Assembly (NCBI GenBank): GCA_024663395.1
Contig: JANFAH010000024.1
Coordinates: 434,001 to 498,000 of the forward strand
Direction of reading: 5' to 3'
DNA length: 64,000 nucleotides
Source of the DNA: Pisolithus tinctorius
Taxonomy: Eukaryota > Basidiomycota > Agaricomycetes > Boletales > Pisolithaceae
A program made the translations under genes and the position numbers. Position 1 is the stretch's first letter; the number at the start of each line of letters is the position of its first letter. Below, in pieces: positions 1-10,400 of this stretch. The notes beneath the pieces are model-generated. The model did not search any database, had not been told where the DNA came from, and saw only the letters and a program-made list of their open reading frames with translations.

Positions 1-716
1 TTGCAGAGCATGGCATTGGTAAATGGCATCTTTGTATGGTGCCACAGATGTATCTCATTGCTTCAGGTGTCTTACTTGTGTTTGAGTATTTATACTTCTT
101 GTTGTGGGCAAAGACAGGGAGGACTTTGCAGCAGGACTTGACATTTGCCATCAAAGAATATGAAACATCAGATGTCAAAGCTAATGTTCACCAACTCATA
201 GAGGCAGCCTTCATGGAGCATGGTGAAGACATTGAAATTTTATGCCCCATCCTTGTGGATATTGCAAAGGCAAATCAAATGTGTATGACACTATTTTCTG
301 TACACTCATCATCAATGCCCTAACATTCACCTTGCACAGCAAAGAGGGGGAGTAGCAAGTGATTGATAGTTTGGTCTTCAAAGTGGTAGGCTGAGATTGT
401 AAGTTCCCCAGTTTCTTATTTTTGTAATCTCTTGAAGATATTATTTCAAGCATGTTGATTGATGTGTCTTTTTGAAATCCTTATGTTGGTGACAAAATCT
501 TACCCAAAAAAAATACCCATACTATGTGAGGAATGGTTGGAGATGACTTCCCAAGTTGTACACATACCTTTACATGTTGCTCATGTTATTGATCCTAGCC
601 TTCAGCATGTTATGAGATTGTTACAGAATGATTTAGTATGCTTTGGCTCTGGCTTACTATGGATTTCTCTGGTTAGTGTGGACAGTGATCAGTGAGCCTT
701 GCCTTATCTCCAACTT
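1..716. repeat. CpG-depleted decayed sequence
   Basis: This stretch has almost no CpG dinucleotides, while the sequence from about 770 onward is CpG-rich. Open frames at 36-323 and 459-695 (plus) do not resemble any family I recognise and have no clear splice structure. The base pattern (abundant TG/CA, no CG) is what old methylated repeats in this window show, for example 24,900-28,100. I therefore read it as a decayed repeat or dead gene that enters the window from the left. It may belong to a larger element outside the window. Confidence 0.4.
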
Positions 717-1112
717 CACGCTCACTGTCCAAATCAGCATCAGTGAAGTAGCATGCTGATCAATCATGTCAAGTTCCGCTTCCCCAAGATGAAAGCACAT
801 GAGTTCGAGAATGAACCATTACCAAGAAAGAGATATAATATTTTGGGTCGTCGACATACCGCATGTCGTCCACAGGGCTTGTGCGAACGATCCATCATTT
901 GCTGTGGGCGTCGGGTGAGATTCACTGTGTACGACCTGTGCACAACGAACCAGCAATAATCCAGTGCACCATGAACTGAAATCGGTGGCTGTGGTGGGTT
1001 TCTCAATCACTCATCATCCAATGAAAGCTGGAAGATGGGTAAACATCGCCCAGGCCTTACGAGCAAGAAAACGTGCGCGTGTATTTGAAAATATGATAGT
1101 AACATAACTGCT

Positions 1113-3121
1113 CTACACGGCTTCACGCTTCCGGGGCGTCGCACGGAGAATGTCATCCACCCTATACGTCCGTGAGTTCCCATAAACATGATCAAGCCAG
1201 GACACTCGTACCGAATAATCATCTCCGCAGCCTCGCTGGCACTCAGTACGACTTGTCGTTTGAGTTTATAGCTCTCGGTTACACCGAGCTTCTTCATCGA
1301 GGCGATCGTCCCTTCATTCATATCTGCCACGAGTCGAGGTTGAGTGAATGATAGGAGACAATGCAGAGAGAATCTAACATACCTAGCCCGGCATCTGACT
1401 GTCCCTCGTAGTGCGCAGCCCTCAGACGCGTCACGAGATCACTGGAATCGTACCCAGCATTATCAGCAAGAATCGTTGGAATCTGCCTGAGCGCATGTGC
1501 GAACGACTGTACTGCGATAGCCTTCTTGCCCTTGACCTTCCGGGAGGCTTCGTCGATGGCACAGCTCATCAGCATCTCAGAGCATCCACCTCCAAGGACG
1601 ACACGGGTTTCTTTTACGGTCTGGGAAAGCACCGACAGAGCGTCGTGCAGCGAGCGCTCGGCCTCGTCTACCATTTGGTGTGTAGAACCGCGTAAAACGA
1701 CGGTGCAGGCCTCACCAGCGGCGACACCGGAAAATTTTATGAGCTGAATTTGAATGTTAGACAATGACCAAGTTGAGCCGATAAGACAACGCTTGCCTTA
1801 TCTTCGCCAACAATGATCTCCTCGATGAGATCACATCTACCGAGCTTCACTAGATCCGGACGGTCAAAAGTGCTGGCAATCTCTCCTCCAGTGACGAGCG
1901 ACAACCTTTCTACGCCTTCAAAGTCGGCATGCTCGATGACCATGATTCCCTTCTCAGTGAGGATTGATTCGGGATAGTTGTATATGAGTTGGCGGTTAAC
2001 GAAACAATTTATTCCGTGTGCGGCGATAGCCTCGACCTTGGCTTTCATCTTCTCTCGTTCGGCGCGTTCGAGTTCTGCGAGTTTTCCGGTCGAGTCTACT
2101 TTCAGTCTGGCGCCAAAAACTTTTATTTTGTCGGTGTCCATCGCTGTAGAACAGAAAAGATCAGTATGTCGCGCGAGATTGTCGAACGAGAAAGTCTGGC
2201 GTACAAGTGTTGGCGACCAATATTTTGGCGTTCTCCATGCGTTTTGGCGAGTTAACGGCGATTGTTTTGTCGAGAATAAAACCTGATGCAAATGAGATCT
2301 GATAGTCCGAGATTTTCGGGGTTTGGACGTGCCTTCGTCCAAATAGGAATCAGTTAGTTTTCCGCCGACTTTCTTTATGATCTGGATGTGTTCGAGGTCT
2401 GTCGAGCCCTACACTAGCTGTGAGCGCGAATGAAATCAGGGGGCAGCTCAGAGCACCTTTAGTCTCAGAACGGCCTCTACGGCGAGATTAGCAAAGTAAT
2501 CCTTGTCTTGTGAGAGTACTTTGGACGATAGCGTCGTCCGTGCGATGTTGAACAAATCTTCACGAAATTGAGCTGGATCTGACCTGCATGATGCAAATCC
2601 GGATCTGGATAAGGTGCCAGCAAGACGATAACACGTGAACGTACGCGTGATCGACAGCTGCTTTCTGTAATGCATCCAAGGCGGCTACGCTTGCGATGCG
2701 GTAGCCCTCTACGATGGTCTGTGGATGTATCCTCATCGCAATCAACTTTTCTGCTTCCCTCAGAAGCTCTGCTGCGAGCACGCAAACGCTGGTTGTTCCG
2801 TCACCGACTTCGTCGTCTTGTACCTTCGATATGTTGACGAGGATCTTTGCGGCTGCGTTGTCGAGCTGGATAGATTTTAGGATGGTAGATCCATCGTTTG
2901 TGACGTTTATATCGCCGGTAGAGGTTGACTGAAGTATTTTGTTCATTCCCTTTGGACCGAGGGTGGATTTGACGAGGTCACCGACGGCGAGTGCGCCGAC
3001 GAAGGACGCGAGACGGGCATTCTCTGCCTTTTCCTCTGTCGCCTGTAATATGATAGTGTCAGGGGTTCAGATTGGTACGAACGATGCTGATTACCTCGTT
3101 GCCAAAAATCTGCATGGACAT
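1113..3121 (-). CDS. CCT2: T-complex protein 1 subunit beta (CCT-beta chaperonin)
   Basis: Cytosolic group II chaperonin subunit; one of eight paralogues of the TRiC/CCT ring that folds actin, tubulin and WD40 proteins with ATP. Nine exons can be read: 3121-3095, 3042-2645, 2583-2457, 2408-2333, 2282-2205, 2143-1797, 1743-1383, 1323-1212 and 1161-1113. Together they give 1,575 nt, or 524 residues, against about 527-535 in the family. The start MSMQIFGNE fits known CCT2 N termini. The ATPase motif GDGTTS lies in exon 2, [12 protein letters not shown] opens exon 6, [10 protein letters not shown] opens exon 7, and the C terminus is [16 protein letters not shown]. Introns 4 (2332-2283) and 6 (1796-1744) begin with GC instead of GT; only these borders keep frame and family sequence. 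The gene is divergent from MDH1. Confidence 0.97.
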
Positions 3122-3434
3122 CGTTTGGGTAGATGGCTTTTGAAGATAGTGGCGATCAGACTCGACGTAGGTTTATGTAATGCGTGTACTGAGCTCTTGC
3201 CAACTTTCAACTACTTACTTACTTACTACAAGTCTTTCTACAAGCCCTCGACGAAGCTGTTAGACTTCGCGTTCGCAGGGTGAACAGCGCCTTAGCGTAT
3301 GTATGTGCTCGCAGTACTTGAGTAGGATGTAGCTTGTTTACTGAGTACATAAAACAGTTCGGGTACAAATAACGTCGGCGGGTCTCGGCAAGCACAAATT
3401 TTGGTTTCTGTCCTCGACGACGACGACGACGACG
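3122..3434. promoter_or_regulatory. Shared divergent promoter region CCT2 / MDH1
   Basis: The start codons of CCT2 (minus, 3121) and MDH1 (plus, 3435) are 313 bases apart and face away from each other, so both promoters and 5' leaders must lie here. A short GAC/GA-type triplet run occurs directly before the MDH1 start (3415-3434). I see no convincing TATA box. Co-regulation is inference from layout only. Confidence 0.6.
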
Positions 3435-4718
3435 ATGCTCACCCGCTGCACAGCCCGCTCGTTGGCCAGCCCGGCCCGCCTGTTCTCGACCTCCGCTGCC
3501 CGGCACACGAAAGTGGCCGTCCTCGGCGCCGGCGGAGGCATCGGCCAGCCGCTGTCGTTGCTGCTCAAGGCCGACCCGCTCGTCTCCTCGCTGAGCCTGT
3601 ACGACATCCGCGGTGCACCCGGCGTTGCTGCGGACGTCAGCCACGTCGACACCCCCTCAGAGGTGCGTTCGCAGTGGTGTTTATTAGGTACAATTAACGG
3701 GCGTTTAGGTGTGCGGCTATCCGGCCGACAAGCTCGACAATGCTCTCGATGGCGTGGAGGTTGTCGTCATCCCTGCTGGTGTGCCACGAAAGGTAAGCTA
3801 CGGTTCCGCCCTTGCAAGCACTCACTCGACTCACGCTTGTCTCCTAGCCCGGTGTAAGCAGCCCCCCCCTCCACTCTCTGTATTCTCCTTGCTAATTCCA
3901 CCCCCAGATGACCCGTGATGACCTCTTCAATGTAAGTCTGTCTATGCTCGTCTCGATGTCTCTTATTCTCGCTTATGTAGACCAACGCGTCCATCGTGCG
4001 CGACCTTGCAAGCTCAATCGGTCGTGTCTCGCCGAAAGCACACATTCTCGTCATCTCCAACCCCGTCAACTCCACTGTCCCCATCGTCGCATCCACGCTC
4101 GCCAAGGCCGGTGTCTACGACCCTAAGCGTGTGTTCGGTGTCACCACCCTTGACGTTGTCCGCGCCGCTCGCTTCACTGCATCCATTGCTGGCGTACACC
4201 CCAACGAGACGCCCATCACCGTCGTTGGCGGTCACAGTGGTGCAACAATCGTCCCTCTGCTCTCTCAGAGTGTACACGGTAAGAACATTAAGGGCGAGGC
4301 CTATGAAAAACTCGTCTACCGCATCCAATTTGGTGGCGACGAAGTCGTTAAGGCCAAAGACGGCGCTGGGAGTGCGACCCTCTCCATGGCGTATGCTGGT
4401 GCCAAGTTTACCAGTGCCCTCTTGCGGGCTTTGAACGGCGAAAAGGGTGTTATCACGCCTACGTTTGTTGAGAGTCCGTTGTTCAAGGACAAGGGCATCG
4501 ACTTCTTCTCCTCCAACGTCGAACTTGGCGTATGTGTCTTTTCTCTAAATTTGTATGTCAGTCGGGCTGACGTGCCACCCCTTCTACAGGTCAACGGCGT
4601 CGAGAGGATCTTCCCTCTGGGACATGTGTCCGCACAAGAGGAGAAACTCTTGGAAGCATGCTTCCCTGAGCTCAAAAAGAACATAGAAAAGGGTCGGGCT
4701 TTCGTTGACAATGCTTAG
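3435..4718 (+). CDS. MDH1: Malate dehydrogenase, mitochondrial
   Basis: NAD-dependent malate dehydrogenase of the TCA cycle, predicted in the mitochondrial matrix: the first ~22 residues are rich in Arg, Ser and Ala without acidic residues, and then the NAD-binding loop GAGGGIG begins. Six exons: 3435-3662, 3709-3792, 3848-3853, 3908-3931, 3981-4529 and 4590-4718. They sum to 1,020 nt (339 residues), the usual length. The third exon is only 6 nt (CCCGGT, Pro-Gly) and the fourth 24 nt (MTRDDLFN); together they restore the conserved active-site loop [14 protein letters not shown]. Other landmarks are [11 protein letters not shown] (substrate loop), VGGHSGAT with the catalytic His, and a lysine-rich C terminus. 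Stop TAG at 4716-4718. Very secure identification; a glyoxysomal form is unlikely given the N-terminal presequence. Confidence 0.97.
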
Positions 4719-5060
4719 ATGTTGTTAGAGACGTGTAGATGCGCTCTTGATTGCCAATACCTGATCTCCCTTGCTAATGCATCTTGCCTTGAATATTCCC
4801 ACTCTTGTTCTTCGGGCATCGCGCTGCACTGGACACCCCAAACGACACGGTATACAAGCCTTCTATTCGACGACAATAACAGAACACGAACAAGATTACA
4901 GACAACAACACGGCCTCGCTCGTGGCGAGGGTACAACAAGATATGACTCAGAGATCAACGAAGATACACCTTCATGGTGATACACACAATGCACTGTGGA
5001 AGACGGCGTGACTGCGTGCACACTGGATGGGAAATGCATATACATACCGTATATCCGGTA
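4719..5060. other. Convergent intergenic region
   Basis: This 342-base stretch lies between the 3' ends of MDH1 (plus) and the small membrane protein gene (minus) and should hold both 3' untranslated regions. Open frames on both strands overlap each other and look like noise. I see no gene, repeat or RNA here. Confidence 0.6.
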
Positions 5061-5649
5061 TCAGTATATGTACCAAGATAGCTTATTGGATTTCAACGGA
5101 GAGGCAGACGCAGAGAAAGACGCGTCTTCTCTTGCGCGCTGACGTTTTGCGTCGTACCATCTAGCAGTTGCCGCTGCAGAGGCTGCGGGTTGCACGCGAA
5201 CACGTAGTAGGTGTATATGCACACATCGCGTGTTATGTGGAAAGGGACTCAGTCGTAGTATCCGCGATAATAGTGGATCACTCACCTCGCTTATATGCGC
5301 CGTCCCTTCCTATTCCCCATATCCATAGGATGGCTCTGACGGGTACCCACAGTACCCATGCCATGAGCATCCACACGACCCACACGACTGTTCCCCATAC
5401 TGCGTGGAGGAAGAGGACGAGCGGTGAGGGCACGAAGGACGGCGGTGGCGACGAGGAGACAAGCGATGCCCAGAATGCGAGTCGCGTGCTTTCGATGGTG
5501 AGGAAGACTGGCAGGAGCAGGACGGCGTAGACTTTGGCACGGGTGTGGGTGACTGCAGACAGGGATGCGAACAAAGACAAGACACGTACAGAAACTTTGC
5601 ATTCTTGTGTTTCGGCGCCGTCGTTCGAGTCGTTGCAGTGATGAGCCAA
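5061..5649 (-). CDS. Small predicted membrane protein, unknown function
   Basis: I do not recognise this gene. Two exons, 5649-5286 and 5182-5061, give 486 nt (161 residues); the intron has a clean GTGAGT donor and CGCAG acceptor in matching phase. The N terminus is polar (MAHHCNDSNDGAETQ). There follow a hydrophobic stretch (about residues 38-66, KVYAVLLLPVFLT and onward) and a second Trp/Val/Leu-rich stretch (about residues 80-115, VVWVVWMLMAWVLWV), so one to three membrane passes are likely. The tail is Ala/Ser/Arg/Lys-rich and probably soluble. A possible further 37-nt intron (GTACGT...CTGCAG) could remove residues near position 20. It sits 110 bases downstream of the aldolase stop on the same strand. 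No function can be inferred. Confidence 0.5.
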
Positions 5650-5759
5650 ACAAGCGTCTAAATGTTGATTCGTTTACATAGCTAATATGTATTGGACATC
5701 GTATATACGTTGACTTTCCACAATCTCTAACATAATGATACATCGAAAGACCTCTCATT

Positions 5760-7499
5760 TTACAGGCGGTCTGGACGAAGAGCATGTGAGATCAACGGAT
5801 GATATATCGACGAAGCGAGAGGCACTGACCAACGTTACCCAAATCTTTGCATGCTTCCTTGACACGCGCTGCCATCGTCTTTTCACCCTCACGGACCCAA
5901 ACACGAGGGTCGTAGAACTGCAAGGGAAAATTGCGTCAGCACATTTGCATGTGCAAAGGGAGAACACGGACCTTCTTGTTTGGCTTATCAGCACCCTCGG
6001 GGTTACCAACCTGAGAGAGGAGATAGTCTTTCTTCTTGAGAATGTAGTCCTAAAATGACTGTCGTCTGAGATGGACAAGACAAGGGCTAAACGAGGGACA
6101 TACCCTGATGCCAGTGAGGTAGGTGAATTGAGTGTCTATACAAGTCCCCATCAGAAGATCGATAATTCTGAAGGTATATCTTCGTTACCAGTGTCAACGT
6201 TCATCTTGACAACGCCGTTCTCGACGGCCGTTTGGATTTCTTCCTTGGTCGATCCAGAACCACCGTGGAAGACAAGGTACCTAACACGCGCGTCTTGTGA
6301 ATTCCCATCCTCCGAGTATAAAAGGTGAAAGAAACATACAAGGGTTGCGCAGGCTGACCGCCCAGCTTCTCGCACGTGTATGCCTGGTGCGCCCCGAGGA
6401 GTTGAGGCTGGAGCTTGACGTTACCAGGCTTGTAGACACCATGCACGTTACCGAATGCAGCTGCGATGCTGAAGTTGGGGCTGATGGGGTTCAAAGCCTT
6501 GTAGACATCATACACGTCTTCTGGCTGAGTGTACAGCGCAGCATTGTCGACACCGGTGTTGTCGACGCCATCTTCCTCACCACCAGTGATACCGATCTCC
6601 ATCTCGAGCCAGAGTCCGAGAGGAGCCATCCGCTTGAAGTACTCGACGCAGGTAGCGATGTTCTTCTCCTTTGGCTCTTCGGAGAGGTCAAGCATGTGGG
6701 AGGAGAAAAGGGGTTCTTGGTGTTCTTTGAAGTACGCTTCGTCAGCTGCGAGCATGCCGTCGAACCAGGGCAAAAGCTTCTCGGCACAGTGATCGCTGTG
6801 TAGCACGACGGGACTGCCCCGAAGGAAAATACACATGAGAATGACAGGCTCTGATGCTCATCGTGGTACGTACACGCCATATGCCTTCGCGACCGTCCGG
6901 ATGTGGTGTGCTGCAGCGACAGCACCGAGGATGGATGCTTGCTGTTTGTCGTTCGCTATTCCCTTTCCGGCGAAGAAGGCACTACCGCCCTGAGAAACTT
7001 GGAGAATGATCGGCGCTTTGATGTCACTGTCATGGATATTTAGGAACGTTATCGGCCGAGAGAAGGGGGCAGGATTTTGGACGTACCGGGCCGCTTCTAA
7101 GACGGCGTTGGCGGTGGAGGAAGACGTGACATTCTGGGAACGTAGGTGAGAGGGGCGAAGATGCGGCGGTAAGAACGGTGCTTACGATGGCCTGGTGAGA
7201 CGCAGCTCTGAAGTCAGGAAAAAAACATCATCGGATTACATTCTGACAATGACTCACTGGGATAGCGAACTAGATAAGAGGGTGAACGAGAGATCAGTTG
7301 ACATCGAAAGCTTCCGATGCGGCCAGACGACGGGTACCTTCTGCTCCCTTGCATAGTTGAACAACTTGCGAACGTTTTCACCGGTCAACACGCCAGCCTT
7401 TGTGAAGAAAGTGATTAGATGATTAGATATGGATGCGATCGGGTTCGTTCGGCAACATCGATGTGCAGGACTTACGGGTACGATATCGAGGACACCCAT
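5760..7499 (-). CDS. FBA1: Fructose-bisphosphate aldolase, class II
   Basis: Zinc-dependent glycolytic and gluconeogenic aldolase, cytosolic. Twelve exons: 7499-7476, 7397-7338, 7269-7258, 7191-7186, 7133-7087, 7026-6874, 6813-6340, 6280-6189, 6135-6104, 6049-5972, 5917-5830 and 5770-5760. They total 1,077 nt (358 residues), matching fungal class II aldolases. Exons 3 (12 nt, FAIP) and 4 (6 nt, Ala-Ile) are micro-exons that rebuild FAIPAINVTSSSTAN. Metal and substrate motifs are VVLHSDHCAEK, GNVHGVYKPGN and FHGGSGS. The C-terminal exon is 11 nt and gives an end of NVDRL. If that last intron were kept, the protein would instead end at a TGA at 5792-5794 after about 8 other residues; I prefer the spliced form because intron borders and a branch-like CTCAC are present. 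Confidence 0.96.
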
Positions 7500-9829
7500 G
7501 ATGATTTTTTAATGGAATATGTCTAAGTGAAGATTCTTCAGTTGATGCGAGAATAGAGCGACGGTGATGGGAATGGACCGCCTTTTAACTTGGCCTATCG
7601 ATGATGATACTAACCGTTTGCAGTTCGGCGACGGGAAAAGCACGTCAGGCTTGGCTATTTACGTATCCGCAATGTCAGGTCATGTGATCTACCATGACGA
7701 AGTTTGGGAGATGCAGGGATGCGTCTCTTACAATACTGCAAATGTTGTCAAACATTCGAACTTCGAGGCGTCTCGGTGTCGGACGGAACCGTATATGTAT
7801 ATCCTCGTAATTTCCTTCCTTTGCAGAGGCTCACTTAGTGTTGTGGAATAATCCTATCATCGTACTAGCCTAGTAGCGGTCATAGACCGACTCTTGCCCT
7901 AAGCGCGACTAGTGCGTATTTCGTGGGATGGAAATTGGAGGCTGGCGATTGCAGAGCCCATCTTCGCTGTTACGCACTCACCGAAGAGGGGGTTGTGCAC
8001 ATTCGTCACGAGGGCGAACAACTCCCACCTATCTGACTCAAAGTCATCCTGGCGTACTACCAGACTGGCCGGCGTCGCGTGCATTGCAGGTACCAGCGTT
8101 TGTGAGTATTGCTCTCTCAAAGTGTAGACCTGATTGGAACCGGGCAACTTCTGGATGTGCGTGCACCCTCTCACGGACCATACCCAGCTCGAGAGTGCAA
8201 TCGGTCTCTGTACGAAGCCATCCATCACTGCCCGCGCACTGGCGGCCCACTGGAAGTGAAAGTGATCTACATAGGTAACAACACGCTTTCGTGCTCTGCA
8301 TTCTGCTTTTGATGTGTTCCCTCAGCATTGCCTGCTATTAGCTTCCTTTTCTTGGCCCTTCACTGCTAATGGCAGGCGAAGAGGCAGCGGTAACTTATGT
8401 ATCCCCCGCGCATCCGGTTTCTGTAGGTTGCCAATCATCGCGGTGGCTGCACTCGGCGAGGTATGGCCTCTAGCTGTCCTCCAGCTCAGGTCACGTTCAT
8501 ACCAAAAGCCCTCAGGACCACCCCGGACGCTACAGAAAACAGATGGTCACCTCGTTTAGAAGGTCACTCCGGCCCAAAATTCATACGTGCGTTCTTTGAT
8601 ACCCGCAAATGTCAATATTTTGTTATTCTGCGACTATTCCACCTCCGGGATCTTTACTTTGCTCTTCCGAACCACTTCTGACAAAGGCATGTGAGATCAT
8701 CATTTTTTTTTGTTATTGTACCAGCTGACTATGTTGTCTGGGTTGCATGGCATCGACCCTAGGCAAGTAACCGCAATTTCCGTCGTGTTTTGCTGTCCTT
8801 CGAGAGGCTAAGTGGGCTACCGTTACACCTGGCTCGTATTCTCGTCTATGAGTTCCTTCTCGAGTTCAGACGTCAAGTGCTTGACCGTCGCAAGTCACCC
8901 ACTGGCAAGAAAGTCAGCATTCCTAGCCTCGTGCCAGCAGCAAAAGCAGTCCCGATATTTTGAGGTGGCCTCTGGATACTTGAGGGTCCCTGCCATGCTT
9001 ATAAGTTGTATCTAGCCGCAGGGAAGTGCCATACTACCTACTGGACAGGAGATACCTTGCAGGTCGCTGGATGAACCCTACGGGATCGTATAGACAACTG
9101 GACCGCAGCGATAGGTAGCCAGCTTGTATGTGCACGTCACCCATGACGATCTCACCGAAACACGTCGCCTCCTCATTCCAGGCCGTTCCCATCCCCATCT
9201 GAACGCCTCCCCTACTCGGACGCTCGAGAAGACGACGCCGATAAAGCACGCCAATGGATCACATTATTTGACCAACAGTAGGAACATACTAAACCCTCAT
9301 TTAGGTATACGATGGTGACCCAGGCTTTGGTTTTGTGGTCGTATCCCGCGCATTCTTGCAATGGTCCCCTCACTTTTCTGGTCGCACCTCTCCCCCATTG
9401 AACCCTTTCTGGGGGTCCGGGGTCTATCTAATTCCGCGCAGCCATTGCGGAGATATTCCCCCGTTTTCATGTTTGGAGGGTAGCGAGGGCGTTTCGCGCG
9501 TAATTCGGGATCTGGCCATCCGATCTCCGTAATTCCTCTTTCACCATGTCCGTCTAGGAGTCTCCTTACCGTACCCCAGAGTTCTACGTCGATCACCTCT
9601 ACCGTTGTCGTTCGAGGCCTTCCTTCTGCCTACTCCCGAGGTCTTGTAGTCACATCTCACGTGTTTCTGCGCGGCCCCTCTTGCTTCTCTGGTTTGCAGA
9701 TTTCTCGGAGCCAATTTCATGCCATTCCGAGAGCTGTTGTTGATCAACGGTTTCTCTTCCACCATTTAACCACACAGTGTACGCGAAATCTCCCCCCTTT
9801 TATCGCCGGATCCCTCGCGTCTTTTGGAG
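7500..9829. other. Gene-poor region upstream of the aldolase
   Basis: The first few hundred bases must contain the FBA1 promoter. From about 7,870 to 9,800 the composition is CpG-rich, like coding DNA, and several open frames of 60-115 codons occur on both strands (7899-8228 minus, 7928-8278 plus, 8314-8559 plus, 9297-9596 minus). Splice-like GT and AG signals are scattered, but no combination gives a protein I recognise. It may be a decayed gene. No transposon ends or RNA genes are evident. Confidence 0.4.
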
Positions 9830-10400
9830 CCGTATACTACCCAGTTAGGGTATTCAAACACCATATCGTCGACGTGGTAGCCGCGGGGGCCGTGAAGATA
9901 TTCCTCATTTCGTGCGCAGAGGCACCTTCACACAAATGTGCCAATATTTCAGAACCGGGTGTACAGGTTCACTCCGTTTCTTTTGCGTCGCATTCTGCGT
10001 GTTTCCCTCCGCAGTCTCGGCGATCCCATGCCACCTCGAGCGCCCTTTGTTGTTCGGCGGACTCCCCTCCTCAGGACACTGCTCGTGTATCTCATCTGTT
10101 TCGCCTCCAGGCCTCTTGTTTTTCAGGGACATGGTACTACCCAGTGAGGGCTTTTGATCGGTATATGGTACGTCGCAGTAGCTGTAGAGGTTGCGGAGAG
10201 ACGCGGTGTTACACGTTTCGTGGGCGAGGACACCTTCAGACATGTTTGCGAATGCCTTGGAACCAGGTGTGTGGATTCCCTCCGTGCCTTTTTTGCTGTG
10301 TTCTGCTCGCTCTGATCTACTATCTCCCCTTTGGTGGCGTTCCGAACGCCTGTTGGTGTTCGGCGTACTCTTCATTCGTGCCTTACCATCCTCCGGCTTG
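9830..10400 (+). repeat. Degenerate tandem duplication, period about 300 bp
   Basis: Sequence beginning at about 9,830 (TACTACCCAGTTAGGG) recurs at about 10,132 (TACTACCCAGTGAGGG). The similarity continues through GAGGCACCTTCACACA / GAGGACACCTTCAGACA, GAACCGGGTGTA / GAACCAGGTGTG and CACTCCGTTTCTTTT / TCCCTCCGTGCCTTTT. By eye the two units are around 70 percent identical. A long plus frame (9661-10401) runs through both units and shows the repeat in translation (YYPVRVF and YYPVRAF), but I do not recognise a family. A third, weaker unit may precede 9,830. Confidence 0.55.

Noticed and set aside
3401..3697. Frames overlapping the MDH1 first exon, including Asp/Arg-rich runs
   Set aside because: Shadows of the MDH1 exon and of the triplet run just before its start.
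7928..8278. Plus-strand frame of 116 codons upstream of the aldolase
   Set aside because: Overlaps minus frames of equal length, no recognisable motif and no consistent splice model; kept only as part of a gene-poor region.
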